DNA of 5,183 nucleotides from Paracoccaceae bacterium. GTDB lineage: Bacteria > Pseudomonadota > Alphaproteobacteria > Rhodobacterales > Rhodobacteraceae. Positions 1-5,183 of this stretch are shown here, one piece after another; position 1 is the stretch's first letter, and every line of letters begins with the position of its first letter. The notes under the pieces were generated by a model, which saw only the letters and a list, made by a program, of their open reading frames with translations, ran no database searches and was not told the DNA's origin. Made by a program: the position numbers and the translations under genes. The DNA is taken from the NCBI GenBank assembly GCA_026709725.1, contig JAPOSK010000308.1, positions 1-5,183 of the forward strand, written 5' to 3'.

Positions 1-1233
1 GCGATCATTCCGGAGCCAGTCAAAATGACCTGAGTCAACGACGGCGCCGCCCATGGCATTCCCGTGTCCTGAAAGAAATTTGGTTGTCGAATGCACCACG
101 ATATCCGCACCATGCTCAATTGGCTGACAGAGCCATGGTGTGGCCATCGTGTTATCGACGATCAGAGGGATGCCAACAGTCCTGGCAATGGTCTTCATGG
201 CGACGATATCGGTGACAACTCCGCCGGGATTGGCAATCGATTCGACAAAAAGCGCCTTGCATCTGGGGTGATTGACAGCCTCTTCAACCGCGGCAACATC
301 ATCCGTGTCAACAAATGTGCAATGCCAGCCAAACTTGCGGAAGGTTTTACCGAACTGGGTAATTGAGCCGCCGTAGAGCCGTGTGGAGGCGACAAGCCTG
401 TCACCGGAATCCATCAATGGCAGCAGTGCAACCATCTGGGCTGCGTGCCCCGAAGCGGTGCAGGTCGTCCCCCGGCCACCCTCAAGGCTGGCAAGCCGTT
501 CTTCGAGAACCGCAGTGGTTGGATTCGACAGGCGCGCATAAATGTTTCCAAAGGTTTGCAAATTGAAGAGAGACGCCGCATGGTCTGCATCATCAAAAAC
601 ATAAGCGGTTGTCTGGAAGATTGGCGTTGACCGTGCACCCGTGACCGGATCGGGGGTTGCGCCCGCATGGATGGCCCGTGTGTCAAACCCGGGTTTCCGA
701 TCCACATTGGTGGCATCCACAGTTTCTGTCGCTGTTCGTCGACGCGACGAGATCACGCCGGAATTGATCCCGTGCCAGGACAGTTCCCGATGCAGTCGCG
801 AGTATTCGATCTTCGGGCACCGGTTCATGACGACATGAATCCCGTTCGCTTCCGCCTGCCGGGCTGCGTCAGGATTGCTGACTCCGAGTTGCATCCAGAC
901 AACACGCGTCCGGTGTGCAATGGCGTCTTCCGTAACCGGGCCCGCGGCGGCAGAATTGCGGAAAATATCCACCATATCCACTGTCACCGGCAGATCGGCC
1001 AAACTGGCATAGACCCGCTCTCCCAGAATTGACGTCGCCTTGGTCGCCGGATTGACGGGATAGACCGTATACCCCTTGGTCTGAAGATATTTCATTGCAA
1101 AGTTTGAGGGTCGGGTCCAGTCCGGGCTGACCCCCACCATTGCGATGGTTCGCACACGGCTCAGGATAGCGCGAATATAGTCATCCGGATAGTCGCTGTG
1201 ATCGCGCCATTCAGGAATTGCCAGTCCAGTCAT
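1..1233 (-). CDS. metY: CoA-binding domain fused to O-acetylhomoserine sulfhydrylase, C-terminus cut by window edge
   Basis: One continuous frame of 411 codons, translated codon by codon without a stop, enters from ATG at 1233 and leaves at the left edge. Residues 1 to about 163 match the YccU-type CoA-binding Rossmann family: a [10 protein letters not shown] nucleotide-binding turn near 29-38, YPVNP, and the C-terminal NRCPKIE (C139). After a linker of about 17 residues, residues from about 181 match O-acetylhomoserine sulfhydrylase, a fold-type I PLP enzyme that makes homocysteine from O-acetylhomoserine and sulfide. Visible motifs are Y232-x-R234 (PLP phosphate from the neighbouring subunit), SGHAAQ at 261-266, Y287 in [13 protein letters not shown]360 in VDNT, and the PLP lysine K385 in STTKF. 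About 195 C-terminal residues should lie outside. The linker has no ATG, and its two GTG codons (172, 177) lack a Shine-Dalgarno, so a separate sulfhydrylase start is unlikely. The start is preceded by GGGGGAG, only 2 bases from ATG. The symbol applies to the sulfhydrylase half. Both domain calls are strong; the role of the CoA domain is unknown. Confidence 0.9.
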   Translation of the reverse strand, partial: MTGLAIPEWRDHSDYPDDYIRAILSRVRTIAMVGVSPDWTRPSNFAMKYLQTKGYTVYPVNPATKATSILGERVYASLADLPVTVDMVDIFRNSAAAGPVTEDAIAHRTRVVWMQLGVSNPDAARQAEANGIHVVMNRCPKIEYSRLHRELSWHGINSGVISSRRRTATETVDATNVDRKPGFDTRAIHAGATPDPVTGARSTPIFQTTAYVFDDADHAASLFNLQTFGNIYARLSNPTTAVLEERLASLEGGRGTTCTASGHAAQMVALLPLMDSGDRLVASTRLYGGSITQFGKTFRKFGWHCTFVDTDDVAAVEEAVNHPRCKALFVESIANPGGVVTDIVAMKTIARTVGIPLIVDNTMATPWLCQPIEHGADIVVHSTTKFLSGHGNAMGGAVVDSGHFDWLRNDR

Positions 1234-1273
1234 ATCTCCCCCGAATTGACCCGCATCCTTAATATGCCTTTGG

Positions 1274-1357
1274 TCAAGCCAGCATCTCTGCGGTCATGGT
1301 GTCAGACTCCTCGTTCAATTTCACATGCACGACCAGATCCTGACCATACCATCTCAT
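1274..1357 (-). CDS. Possible 27-residue small ORF upstream of the fused sulfhydrylase gene
   Basis: ATG at 1357 is preceded by GAAGGA with 6 bases of spacing, a better ribosome site than that of the large gene downstream. The frame encodes 27 residues beginning MRWYGQDLVV and ending AEMLA, then TGA, 40 bases before the ATG of the CoA-binding/sulfhydrylase gene. The peptide contains three methionines, has no signal peptide or membrane segment, and resembles no family I know. It could be a leader peptide for the sulfur gene, a remnant of a decayed gene, or chance. Only the ribosome site and the position support it. Confidence 0.25.
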   Translation of the reverse strand: MRWYGQDLVVHVKLNEESDTMTAEMLA

Positions 1358-1511
1358 GACAGATCCTTCACATCAACTGATCGGGTGTCTCTCACGGGTC
1401 AGGACGGGTTCGCCAAACTCTGCCGACGGTGCCTGTCAACCGATCTCGAATGGCATCCGGGCGTCTGTGCGCAACCCGCCAGACAGAATCAGGGTCTCTG
1501 TGCTGTGATCA

Positions 1512-1528
1512 GGGACAGTTGCTGTTCC
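1512..1528. repeat. Short inverted repeat (hairpin) in the rpmA downstream region
   Basis: The arms GGGACAG and CTGTTCC flank a TTG loop. The inner four pairs are perfect, the fifth is G-U in a plus-strand RNA but A-C in a minus-strand RNA, and two G-C pairs follow. No T-tract follows on either strand, so it is not a standard intrinsic terminator. It may be a 3' end structure of the ribosomal transcript or chance. Confidence 0.25.
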
Positions 1529-1672
1529 CCGGCGGCAGGATCGTCGCAAAAAGACCGTTGACGGACACATCACCCCAGACGGAGCCGGAGGGTAAGGCCG
1601 CACCGACCCATGAGGAGGAATGTCTCAGTCATGGATGGATCGGCCACCGCATGAGTTGAGATTCTGTCGATA

Positions 1673-1930
1673 TCAGGAATCACCAATCACGTTGATGTAC
1701 TGACGACTCCTGAAACCCTTCCTGAACTCAACCGTTCCATGGATTTTGGCAAAGATTGTATGATCACGACCAATGCCTGTTCCCCTGCCCGGCCAGAACT
1801 TGTTGCCACGCTGCCGGACCAGAATATTGCCCGGATCAACGACCTCGCCGCCATATTTTTTAACGCCGAGACGCCGCCCGGCTGAATCGCGGCCATTCCG
1901 TGATGACCCGCCTGCTTTTTTGTGTGCCAT
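1673..1930 (-). CDS. rpmA: 50S ribosomal protein L27
   Basis: This 85-residue protein is full length for L27, a large-subunit protein whose N-terminal arm reaches the peptidyl-transferase centre. The N-terminus [16 protein letters not shown] is canonical, followed by [21 protein letters not shown], the GIGRDHT stretch and a short C-terminal beta region. There is no firmicute-type cleaved propeptide. Small departures are KFWPG where KFHPG or similar is common, and a C-terminal half less like typical alphaproteobacterial L27 than the N-terminal half. A strong GAGGAG (1944-1939) sits 8 bases before the ATG. The gene follows rplU by 43 bases, the usual L21-L27 operon order, so the two are almost surely co-transcribed. 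The identification is essentially certain. Confidence 0.97.
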   Translation of the reverse strand: MAHKKAGGSSRNGRDSAGRRLGVKKYGGEVVDPGNILVRQRGNKFWPGRGTGIGRDHTIFAKIHGTVEFRKGFRSRQYINVIGDS

Positions 1931-1938
1931 GCCCCGCT

Positions 1939-1944
1939 CTCCTC
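1939..1944 (-). promoter_or_regulatory. Ribosome binding site of rpmA
   Basis: GAGGAG reads toward the rpmA ATG with 8 bases of spacing, in the 43-base gap after rplU. It fixes the L27 start and shows independent re-initiation rather than overlap coupling. Confidence 0.85.
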
Positions 1945-1973
1945 ACATATCTGTTCGAGATCACATCCGCGCT

Positions 1974-2585
1974 TCATCCGCCGGCTGCATCAGATGCCTC
2001 AATCTCATCTGACCGGATCAGGGTCTCCTGTCCGACACCCGGGATCGAGAGTCCCTCAACAGCAAACCGGACTGTGTAATTGCGATAGCCCCGCAGTGTC
2101 TTGGAAGAATGCTTTCGGCGACGCTTCTTGAAACTGATGCCTGCGTTACTGAGGGCATAATTGTAATTCAGGCTGGCTGTGGCACCTTCGAGATATGGGG
2201 TTCCGAATGCAACGGTGCGGGGTTCATGGTCATTATCCCCCTGCTTGAAGGCAAGCAGGAGTTCGGTCACTTCAAATGCTTCATCGGTTGGAATCTCATC
2301 AAGGGTTTCACAACGGATTTCAACATCATCGCCAACACGGACATAGTGCTGCTTTCCCGACAATCCGAGAACTGCTGCCAGATACCCCTTGGGGGCTGCC
2401 GCACCTCTCTCAGCGGTGACCGCCGGAGCATCCGCCGATGCCACCCCATCGGTGTCAGGATCCGTGATGGTGCTGCCGTCTTCGGCACTGCCGGAACCCC
2501 TGACGCCATCTGTACCCGCGCTTTCAGGATCCGGCGACTCCACCCTGCCAGAAGCGGACTCGATCTCATCTCTGCCGTTTTCCAT
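1974..2585 (-). CDS. rplU: 50S ribosomal protein L21 with long acidic N-terminal extension
   Basis: The 203-residue product is about twice the usual 100-105 of L21, a large-subunit protein that binds 23S rRNA early in assembly. Residues 68 to about 178 are the L21 domain: [20 protein letters not shown] corresponds to the usual MYAVIKTGGKQYRV start, followed by FGTPYLEGA and the basic [11 protein letters not shown] stretch. Residues 1-67 are low complexity (Ser, Gly, Ala, Thr) with 15 Asp/Glu against five Arg/Lys. Residues 179-203 form a short acidic tail. The start at 2585 is well supported: GGAG lies 8 bases upstream, an in-frame TGA lies two codons upstream, and the protein has no other methionine from which a normal-length L21 could begin. 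The usual GHRQ motif reads GYRN (166-169). It is followed by rpmA, which confirms the family call. Function of the extension is unknown. Confidence 0.93.
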   Translation of the reverse strand: MENGRDEIESASGRVESPDPESAGTDGVRGSGSAEDGSTITDPDTDGVASADAPAVTAERGAAAPKGYLAAVLGLSGKQHYVRVGDDVEIRCETLDEIPTDEAFEVTELLLAFKQGDNDHEPRTVAFGTPYLEGATASLNYNYALSNAGISFKKRRRKHSSKTLRGYRNYTVRFAVEGLSIPGVGQETLIRSDEIEASDAAGG

Positions 2586-2593
2586 CCTTCACA

Positions 2594-2597
2594 CTCC
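2594..2597 (-). promoter_or_regulatory. Ribosome binding site of rplU (decides the long start)
   Basis: GGAG is placed 8 bases before the ATG at 2585. Together with the in-frame TGA just upstream it shows that the acidic extension is within the translated gene. A second purine run, GAAGG, abuts the ATG directly and is too close to act. Confidence 0.75.
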
Positions 2598-2611
2598 AAA
2601 CCGGGGCTGTC

Positions 2612-2632
2612 TCCGGCAAGCACTATTCCGGA
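2612..2632 (-). repeat. Inverted repeat in the rplU leader
   Basis: TCCGG and CCGGA arms, 5 bp each, flank an 11-base loop, 27-47 bases upstream of the rplU start. The right arm in plus coordinates overlaps the 8-base palindrome TTCCGGAA (2626-2633), and an upstream GGAA-TGTTG-TTCC stem on the minus strand would use some of the same bases. The two folds exclude each other. This is compatible with a leader structure that controls ribosomal protein synthesis, but the stems are short and chance is possible. Confidence 0.3.
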
Positions 2633-2750
2633 ACAACATTCCACAGACTCATATTTTCAGGGACCATTTCAGGCGGACACTCATTCACCATATTTGCCCC
2701 AAAGTCAAACCAGAAATTGAACAGGGGATGCCTGCGGGAGAGATTGCGGT

Positions 2751-4064
2751 CTACCAGCTCCGCTCGAATCGGTTTCGTAGATAGATGGCGAGCGCATTCA
2801 TAAAGACCAGGAAGCCGAGCAGAACAAGGATGGCCGCCGATGTGCGACTGACAAAACCCCGTTCAGGACTGTCGGCCCAGATGAAGATTTGCGTTGGCAG
2901 GGCCGTTGCACTGTCGATCGGTGACATGGGAACTGATGTGATGAAAGCATTCATGCCGATGAGAAGGAGTGGCGCTGTCTCACCAAGAGCCTGGGCGAGA
3001 CCGATGATTGTTCCAGTCAGAATTCCAGGCATGGCAAGCGGCAGAACATGACCGAAGACGACCTGCTGTCTGGAGGCGCCCACACCAAGAGCGGCTTCCC
3101 GGATTCCATCAGGAACCGCCTTCAGTGCAGCACGCGTGGCGATGATGATGGTGGGCATTGTCATGAGAGCCAGTGTCATGCCCCCAACCAGGGGTGCTGA
3201 GCGGGGCATGCCGAACCAGCCGAGAAATACTGCAAGGGCCAGGAGCCCGAAAACAACGGAAGGGACAGCTGCGAGGTTGTTGATGTTGACCTCGATAAGA
3301 TCGCTTATGCGATTCCTCGGAGCGAACTCCTCCAGATAGATGGCCGCGCCAATGCCAATGGGGAAGGAGAGGAGGAAGCACACAAGCAGGGCCCAGAAAG
3401 AACCGATGATGGCACCCTTGAGTCCGGCGAGTTCGGGGAAGCGGCTGTCGGCGTTGAGGAACAGCGCCGCATTGAATGGCCTGCTGATCAGCCCGGCGGC
3501 GGTCAATGAATCAAAGTTGCTGATTTCCCGATCACTGAGCCGCCGGAACTCCTCGGGAGTCTGCCGGTCAATCGTGCCCTTGTGCAGCTGGTCGTAAGGA
3601 TCCGAAACCGGTACGGTCATGACAATATTGCTGCCGATCAGGCTTGGATCAGCGACAATCAGGTCACGAAGCCCGAACTGGGCACCATTGCTCAGAATCC
3701 GTTCGATCTGACGAAGCTCGGATGATTCGAGTTCACCGGGAAAGTGTTCACCGAGGGCCTGCTGCAGAAGTTTCCTGTAATTTCCCCGTGGAAGTTTTTC
3801 CGGATCAATCACCTCGGGGCTGACATGAACAGTGATGGTGATGTGGGTCTGGGTGAAGGCCTGGTAGCCGGAGAGGATCAATGAGATGACCAGCGTGGCC
3901 AGCATGAGAAAGGCAATCAGGATTGCCGCCAGTCCAAACCCCTGCAGAACGATCTGGTGCCGATTGCGACGTTTGAGAGTGTTCCTGATGCCCTGACCGG
4001 CCCCCGGGGGGATGTGCGGCACTCGGCGGAGAGTTTCCGAGCTGTCCGGGGGTGTTTTTGCCAT
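2751..4064 (-). CDS. pstA: Phosphate ABC transporter permease PstA
   Basis: PstA is one of the two membrane subunits that form the inner-membrane phosphate channel with PstC, powered by PstB. From ATG at 4064 it is 437 residues, much longer than the roughly 300 of E. coli PstA. The extra length is a periplasmic insert (about 67-215) after the first membrane helix (about 42-66), as in alphaproteobacterial PstA (DUF3333-type N-terminal region). The permease core starts about 217, with helices near 217-243, 262-283, 292-310, 345-370 and 409-428. The EAA loop for PstB docking is at about 316-343 (REAALGVGASRQQ then LP). I chose ATG 4064 because it lies 4 bases after the pstC stop, fitting translational coupling, although its Shine-Dalgarno is poor. 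A TTG at 4100 would add 12 residues and overlap pstC. No pstB follows; the next gene is rplU. Confidence 0.95.
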   Translation of the reverse strand: MAKTPPDSSETLRRVPHIPPGAGQGIRNTLKRRNRHQIVLQGFGLAAILIAFLMLATLVISLILSGYQAFTQTHITITVHVSPEVIDPEKLPRGNYRKLLQQALGEHFPGELESSELRQIERILSNGAQFGLRDLIVADPSLIGSNIVMTVPVSDPYDQLHKGTIDRQTPEEFRRLSDREISNFDSLTAAGLISRPFNAALFLNADSRFPELAGLKGAIIGSFWALLVCFLLSFPIGIGAAIYLEEFAPRNRISDLIEVNINNLAAVPSVVFGLLALAVFLGWFGMPRSAPLVGGMTLALMTMPTIIIATRAALKAVPDGIREAALGVGASRQQVVFGHVLPLAMPGILTGTIIGLAQALGETAPLLLIGMNAFITSVPMSPIDSATALPTQIFIWADSPERGFVSRTSAAILVLLGFLVFMNALAIYLRNRFERSW

Positions 4065-4068
4065 GATC

Positions 4069-5183
4069 TCAACTGTAGACTTCGCGGTATTTATGGACAA
4101 TCCTCAGAGCCAGGACATTGATGCACAGTGTCACCAGAAACAGCATCATCCCGAGGGCGAAGGCTGCCAGGGTTTTGGGATTGTCGAATGACGTGTCCCC
4201 AATGAGCAGCGTGACAATCTGCACCGTAACTGTTGTGACGCTGTCAAGTGGGTTGAGCGTCAAATGCGCGATGAGGCCGGCGGCCATGACAACAATCATC
4301 GTCTCGCCAATTGCCCGGCTGATGGCAAGCAGAACGCCGCCGGCGATCCCCGGCACGGCTGCCGGAAAAAGCACCTTCAGCATGGTCTCGGCACGAGTTG
4401 CCCCCAGGGCCAGCGAGCCATCCCGCAGAGAGCGGGGGACTGCGGCAAGCGCATCATCGGCAAAGGATGAGATGAAGGGGATGAGCATAACACCCATGAC
4501 GCTGCCGGCCGCCAGTGCGGTATTCGGTGAGATGTCAACACCCATGGAAGCCCCGAATCCCCGGATCGCAGGCGCAATCACCAGCACCGCAAAAAACCCG
4601 TAAACAACCGTTGGAACTCCGGCCAGAATTTCAAGTACGGGCTTGGCGATCCTGCGGATGGCGAGAGGGGCAAATTCGTTGAGGTAGATGGCGGACATCA
4701 GACCGATTGGCACCGAGATGAAAATCGCAATTGCGGTGATGATCAGCGTTCCATTGATCACGGGAATCCAGCCAAACGCCCCTTCGGCAGCGACCTGGTC
4801 CTCGCGCATGGGGATCTGGGGCTCCCAGTTGAGACCGAACAGGAATTCGGTCAATGGAACCAGAGTCAGGAAGCGCCCGGTCTCGATCAACAGCGATGCC
4901 ACAATGCCAACAGTTGTCAGGATGGCGACAACGGAACAGATGGTCATCAGGGCCATCACGATTTTCTCGGTCGCCTGACGGGCGCGAAACGCATGCTGCA
5001 CCCGGGTCCGGGTCAAAAGGGTTGTCAGCAGGGCGAGGAGAGCGGCAAGCACCACCATCATCAGACTCGCCTGACGATGCAGCGCCAGGTAAGAATCGGT
5101 AATGGAAAATTTCCACGCATCCGGCTCCCCAAAGACATAGCCGCTGGCCAGCGACTTGATCTCTGCCAGGAGCTGGACCATCT
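4069..5183 (-). CDS. pstC: Phosphate ABC transporter permease PstC, N-terminus cut by window edge
   Basis: The last 370 residues or more of PstC, partner of PstA in the phosphate-specific ABC channel of the inner membrane. Counting from the methionine at 5181, hydrophobic segments lie at about 39-57, 74-100, 143-168, 183-207, 222-240, 275-302 and 336-361. The EAA loop is at about 242-278 (PRSLRDGSLALGATRAET, then LFPAAVPG), with Asp in place of the usual Glu. RAIGETM and the C-terminal PKTLAAFALG...KYREVY are typical of PstC. The segment before residue 74, with its own membrane helix, is absent from the roughly 320-residue E. coli protein and fits the long PstC form of alphaproteobacteria (PstC N-terminal domain). 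The ATG at 5181 may be internal: its upstream is not visible, and long PstC proteins usually begin further out. The stop is 4 bases before pstA. pstS may lie upstream, outside the window. Confidence 0.95.
   Translation of the reverse strand, partial: MVQLLAEIKSLASGYVFGEPDAWKFSITDSYLALHRQASLMMVVLAALLALLTTLLTRTRVQHAFRARQATEKIVMALMTICSVVAILTTVGIVASLLIETGRFLTLVPLTEFLFGLNWEPQIPMREDQVAAEGAFGWIPVINGTLIITAIAIFISVPIGLMSAIYLNEFAPLAIRRIAKPVLEILAGVPTVVYGFFAVLVIAPAIRGFGASMGVDISPNTALAAGSVMGVMLIPFISSFADDALAAVPRSLRDGSLALGATRAETMLKVLFPAAVPGIAGGVLLAISRAIGETMIVVMAAGLIAHLTLNPLDSVTTVTVQIVTLLIGDTSFDNPKTLAAFALGMMLFLVTLCINVLALRIVHKYREVYS

Larger units (their letters stand above)
1234..1672. other. Intergenic stretch between rpmA and the CoA-binding/sulfhydrylase gene
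   Basis: No recognisable gene lies in these 439 bases. I translated the minus strand: frames are broken by stops every 20-50 codons and none gives a convincing family match. The plus-strand frames (about 1325-1561 and 1429-1659) have no Shine-Dalgarno or recognisable product. In many proteobacteria obgE follows rpmA, and it is not here. What can be seen is a 27-codon frame with a good ribosome site (1274-1357), a hairpin at 1512-1528, and on the minus strand a very short CCG-TCAA-CGG stem followed by TCTTTTT (1564-1548), a weak candidate terminator for rpmA. A perfect TTGACA (minus, about 1439-1434) has no good -10 partner at 17 bases. The stretch must contain the 3' end of the ribosomal transcript and probably the leader of the downstream gene. 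Confidence 0.6.
2586..2750 (-). other. pstA-rplU intergenic region, probable rplU leader
   Basis: This 165-base spacer is less GC-rich than its neighbours and probably holds the 3' end of the pst transcript and the promoter and leader of rplU-rpmA. On the minus strand TTGACT (2708-2703) could be a -35 element, but the hexamer 17 bases on (AATGAG, 2685-2680) matches a -10 poorly, so I do not call a promoter. No GC-rich hairpin with a T-tract is present after pstA. A frame without a stop runs from the pstA end to a TAG near 2625, but it has no ribosome site and no family resemblance. Confidence 0.5.

Noticed and set aside
1234..1400. SAM-type riboswitch ahead of the sulfhydrylase gene
   Set aside because: SAM-II or SAM/SAH elements often precede such genes in alphaproteobacteria, but I could not find their conserved core here.
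1548..1564. Intrinsic terminator after rpmA on the minus strand
   Set aside because: The T-tract is present but the stem is only three pairs around a tetraloop, too weak to call.
1510..1630. Minus-strand segment reading WGDVSVNGLFATILPPGN, which recalls the W-D...F-T-LPPN pattern of DUF1559 proteins
   Set aside because: Only about 20 residues, closed by stops and without a start or ribosome site; the resemblance is a pattern, not a match I can support.
2109..2720. 203-codon open frame on the plus strand opposite rplU
   Set aside because: It is antisense to a clear L21 gene, has no ribosome site or recognisable domain, and arises from the codon bias of the real gene.
2625..2760. Stop-free minus-strand frame of about 45 codons running out of the pstA end (ends WNVVPE)
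   Set aside because: No ribosome site ahead of its ATG codons, no recognisable family, and a length within chance expectation.
2730..2770. tRNA-like D-loop string GCTGGTAGA at the pstA end
   Set aside because: It lies across the last pstA codons and no acceptor, anticodon or T arm can be assembled around it.
2751..4100. Longer pstA beginning at TTG 4100
   Set aside because: It needs a rare TTG start and a 32-base overlap with pstC. ATG 4064, 4 bases after the pstC stop, is the simpler choice.
4118..4603. 161-codon plus-strand frame opposite pstC
   Set aside because: Ser/Ala/Thr/Met-rich antisense frame inside the conserved permease core; a typical shadow of a membrane protein gene.

Overview
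The window is a 5.2 kb piece of a chromosome of moderate-to-high GC. All five recognisable protein genes lie on the minus strand, so transcription runs from high to low coordinates. The best guess for the host is an alphaproteobacterium or close relative. PstA carries the long periplasmic insert typical of that group, PstC is the long form, and a CoA-binding protein sits with O-acetylhomoserine sulfhydrylase. This is inference from protein features only, and the L21/L27 pair is divergent enough that I would not name a genus.

Layout from right to left. Positions 5183-4069 hold the C-terminal part of pstC, whose beginning lies outside the window. Positions 4064-2751 hold pstA, four bases after the pstC stop. 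The two encode the paired membrane channel of the high-affinity phosphate ABC transporter. The ATPase gene pstB, which usually follows pstA, is not there. Instead a 165-base spacer with a small inverted repeat leads into rplU (2585-1974) and rpmA (1930-1673), the ribosomal protein L21-L27 pair. L21 is unusual: it has an acidic, low-complexity N-terminal extension of about 67 residues and a divergent C-terminal basic motif.

After rpmA comes a 439-base stretch (1234-1672) without a recognisable gene. It holds one 27-codon reading frame with a good Shine-Dalgarno sequence and some weak hairpins. The usual downstream partner, obgE, is absent. From 1233 to the left edge runs one uninterrupted reading frame that joins a YccU-type CoA-binding Rossmann domain to an O-acetylhomoserine sulfhydrylase domain (PLP enzyme, sulfur assimilation into homocysteine/methionine). 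I checked this fusion codon by codon across all 411 codons in the window and found no stop. Its C-terminus is cut off by the window edge.

The window therefore combines phosphate uptake, ribosome assembly and methionine biosynthesis, with no sign of phage, IS element, CRISPR, tRNA or rRNA. The points most worth a second look are the CoA-binding/sulfhydrylase fusion, the extended L21, and the loss of the usual pstA-pstB and rpmA-obgE neighbours.
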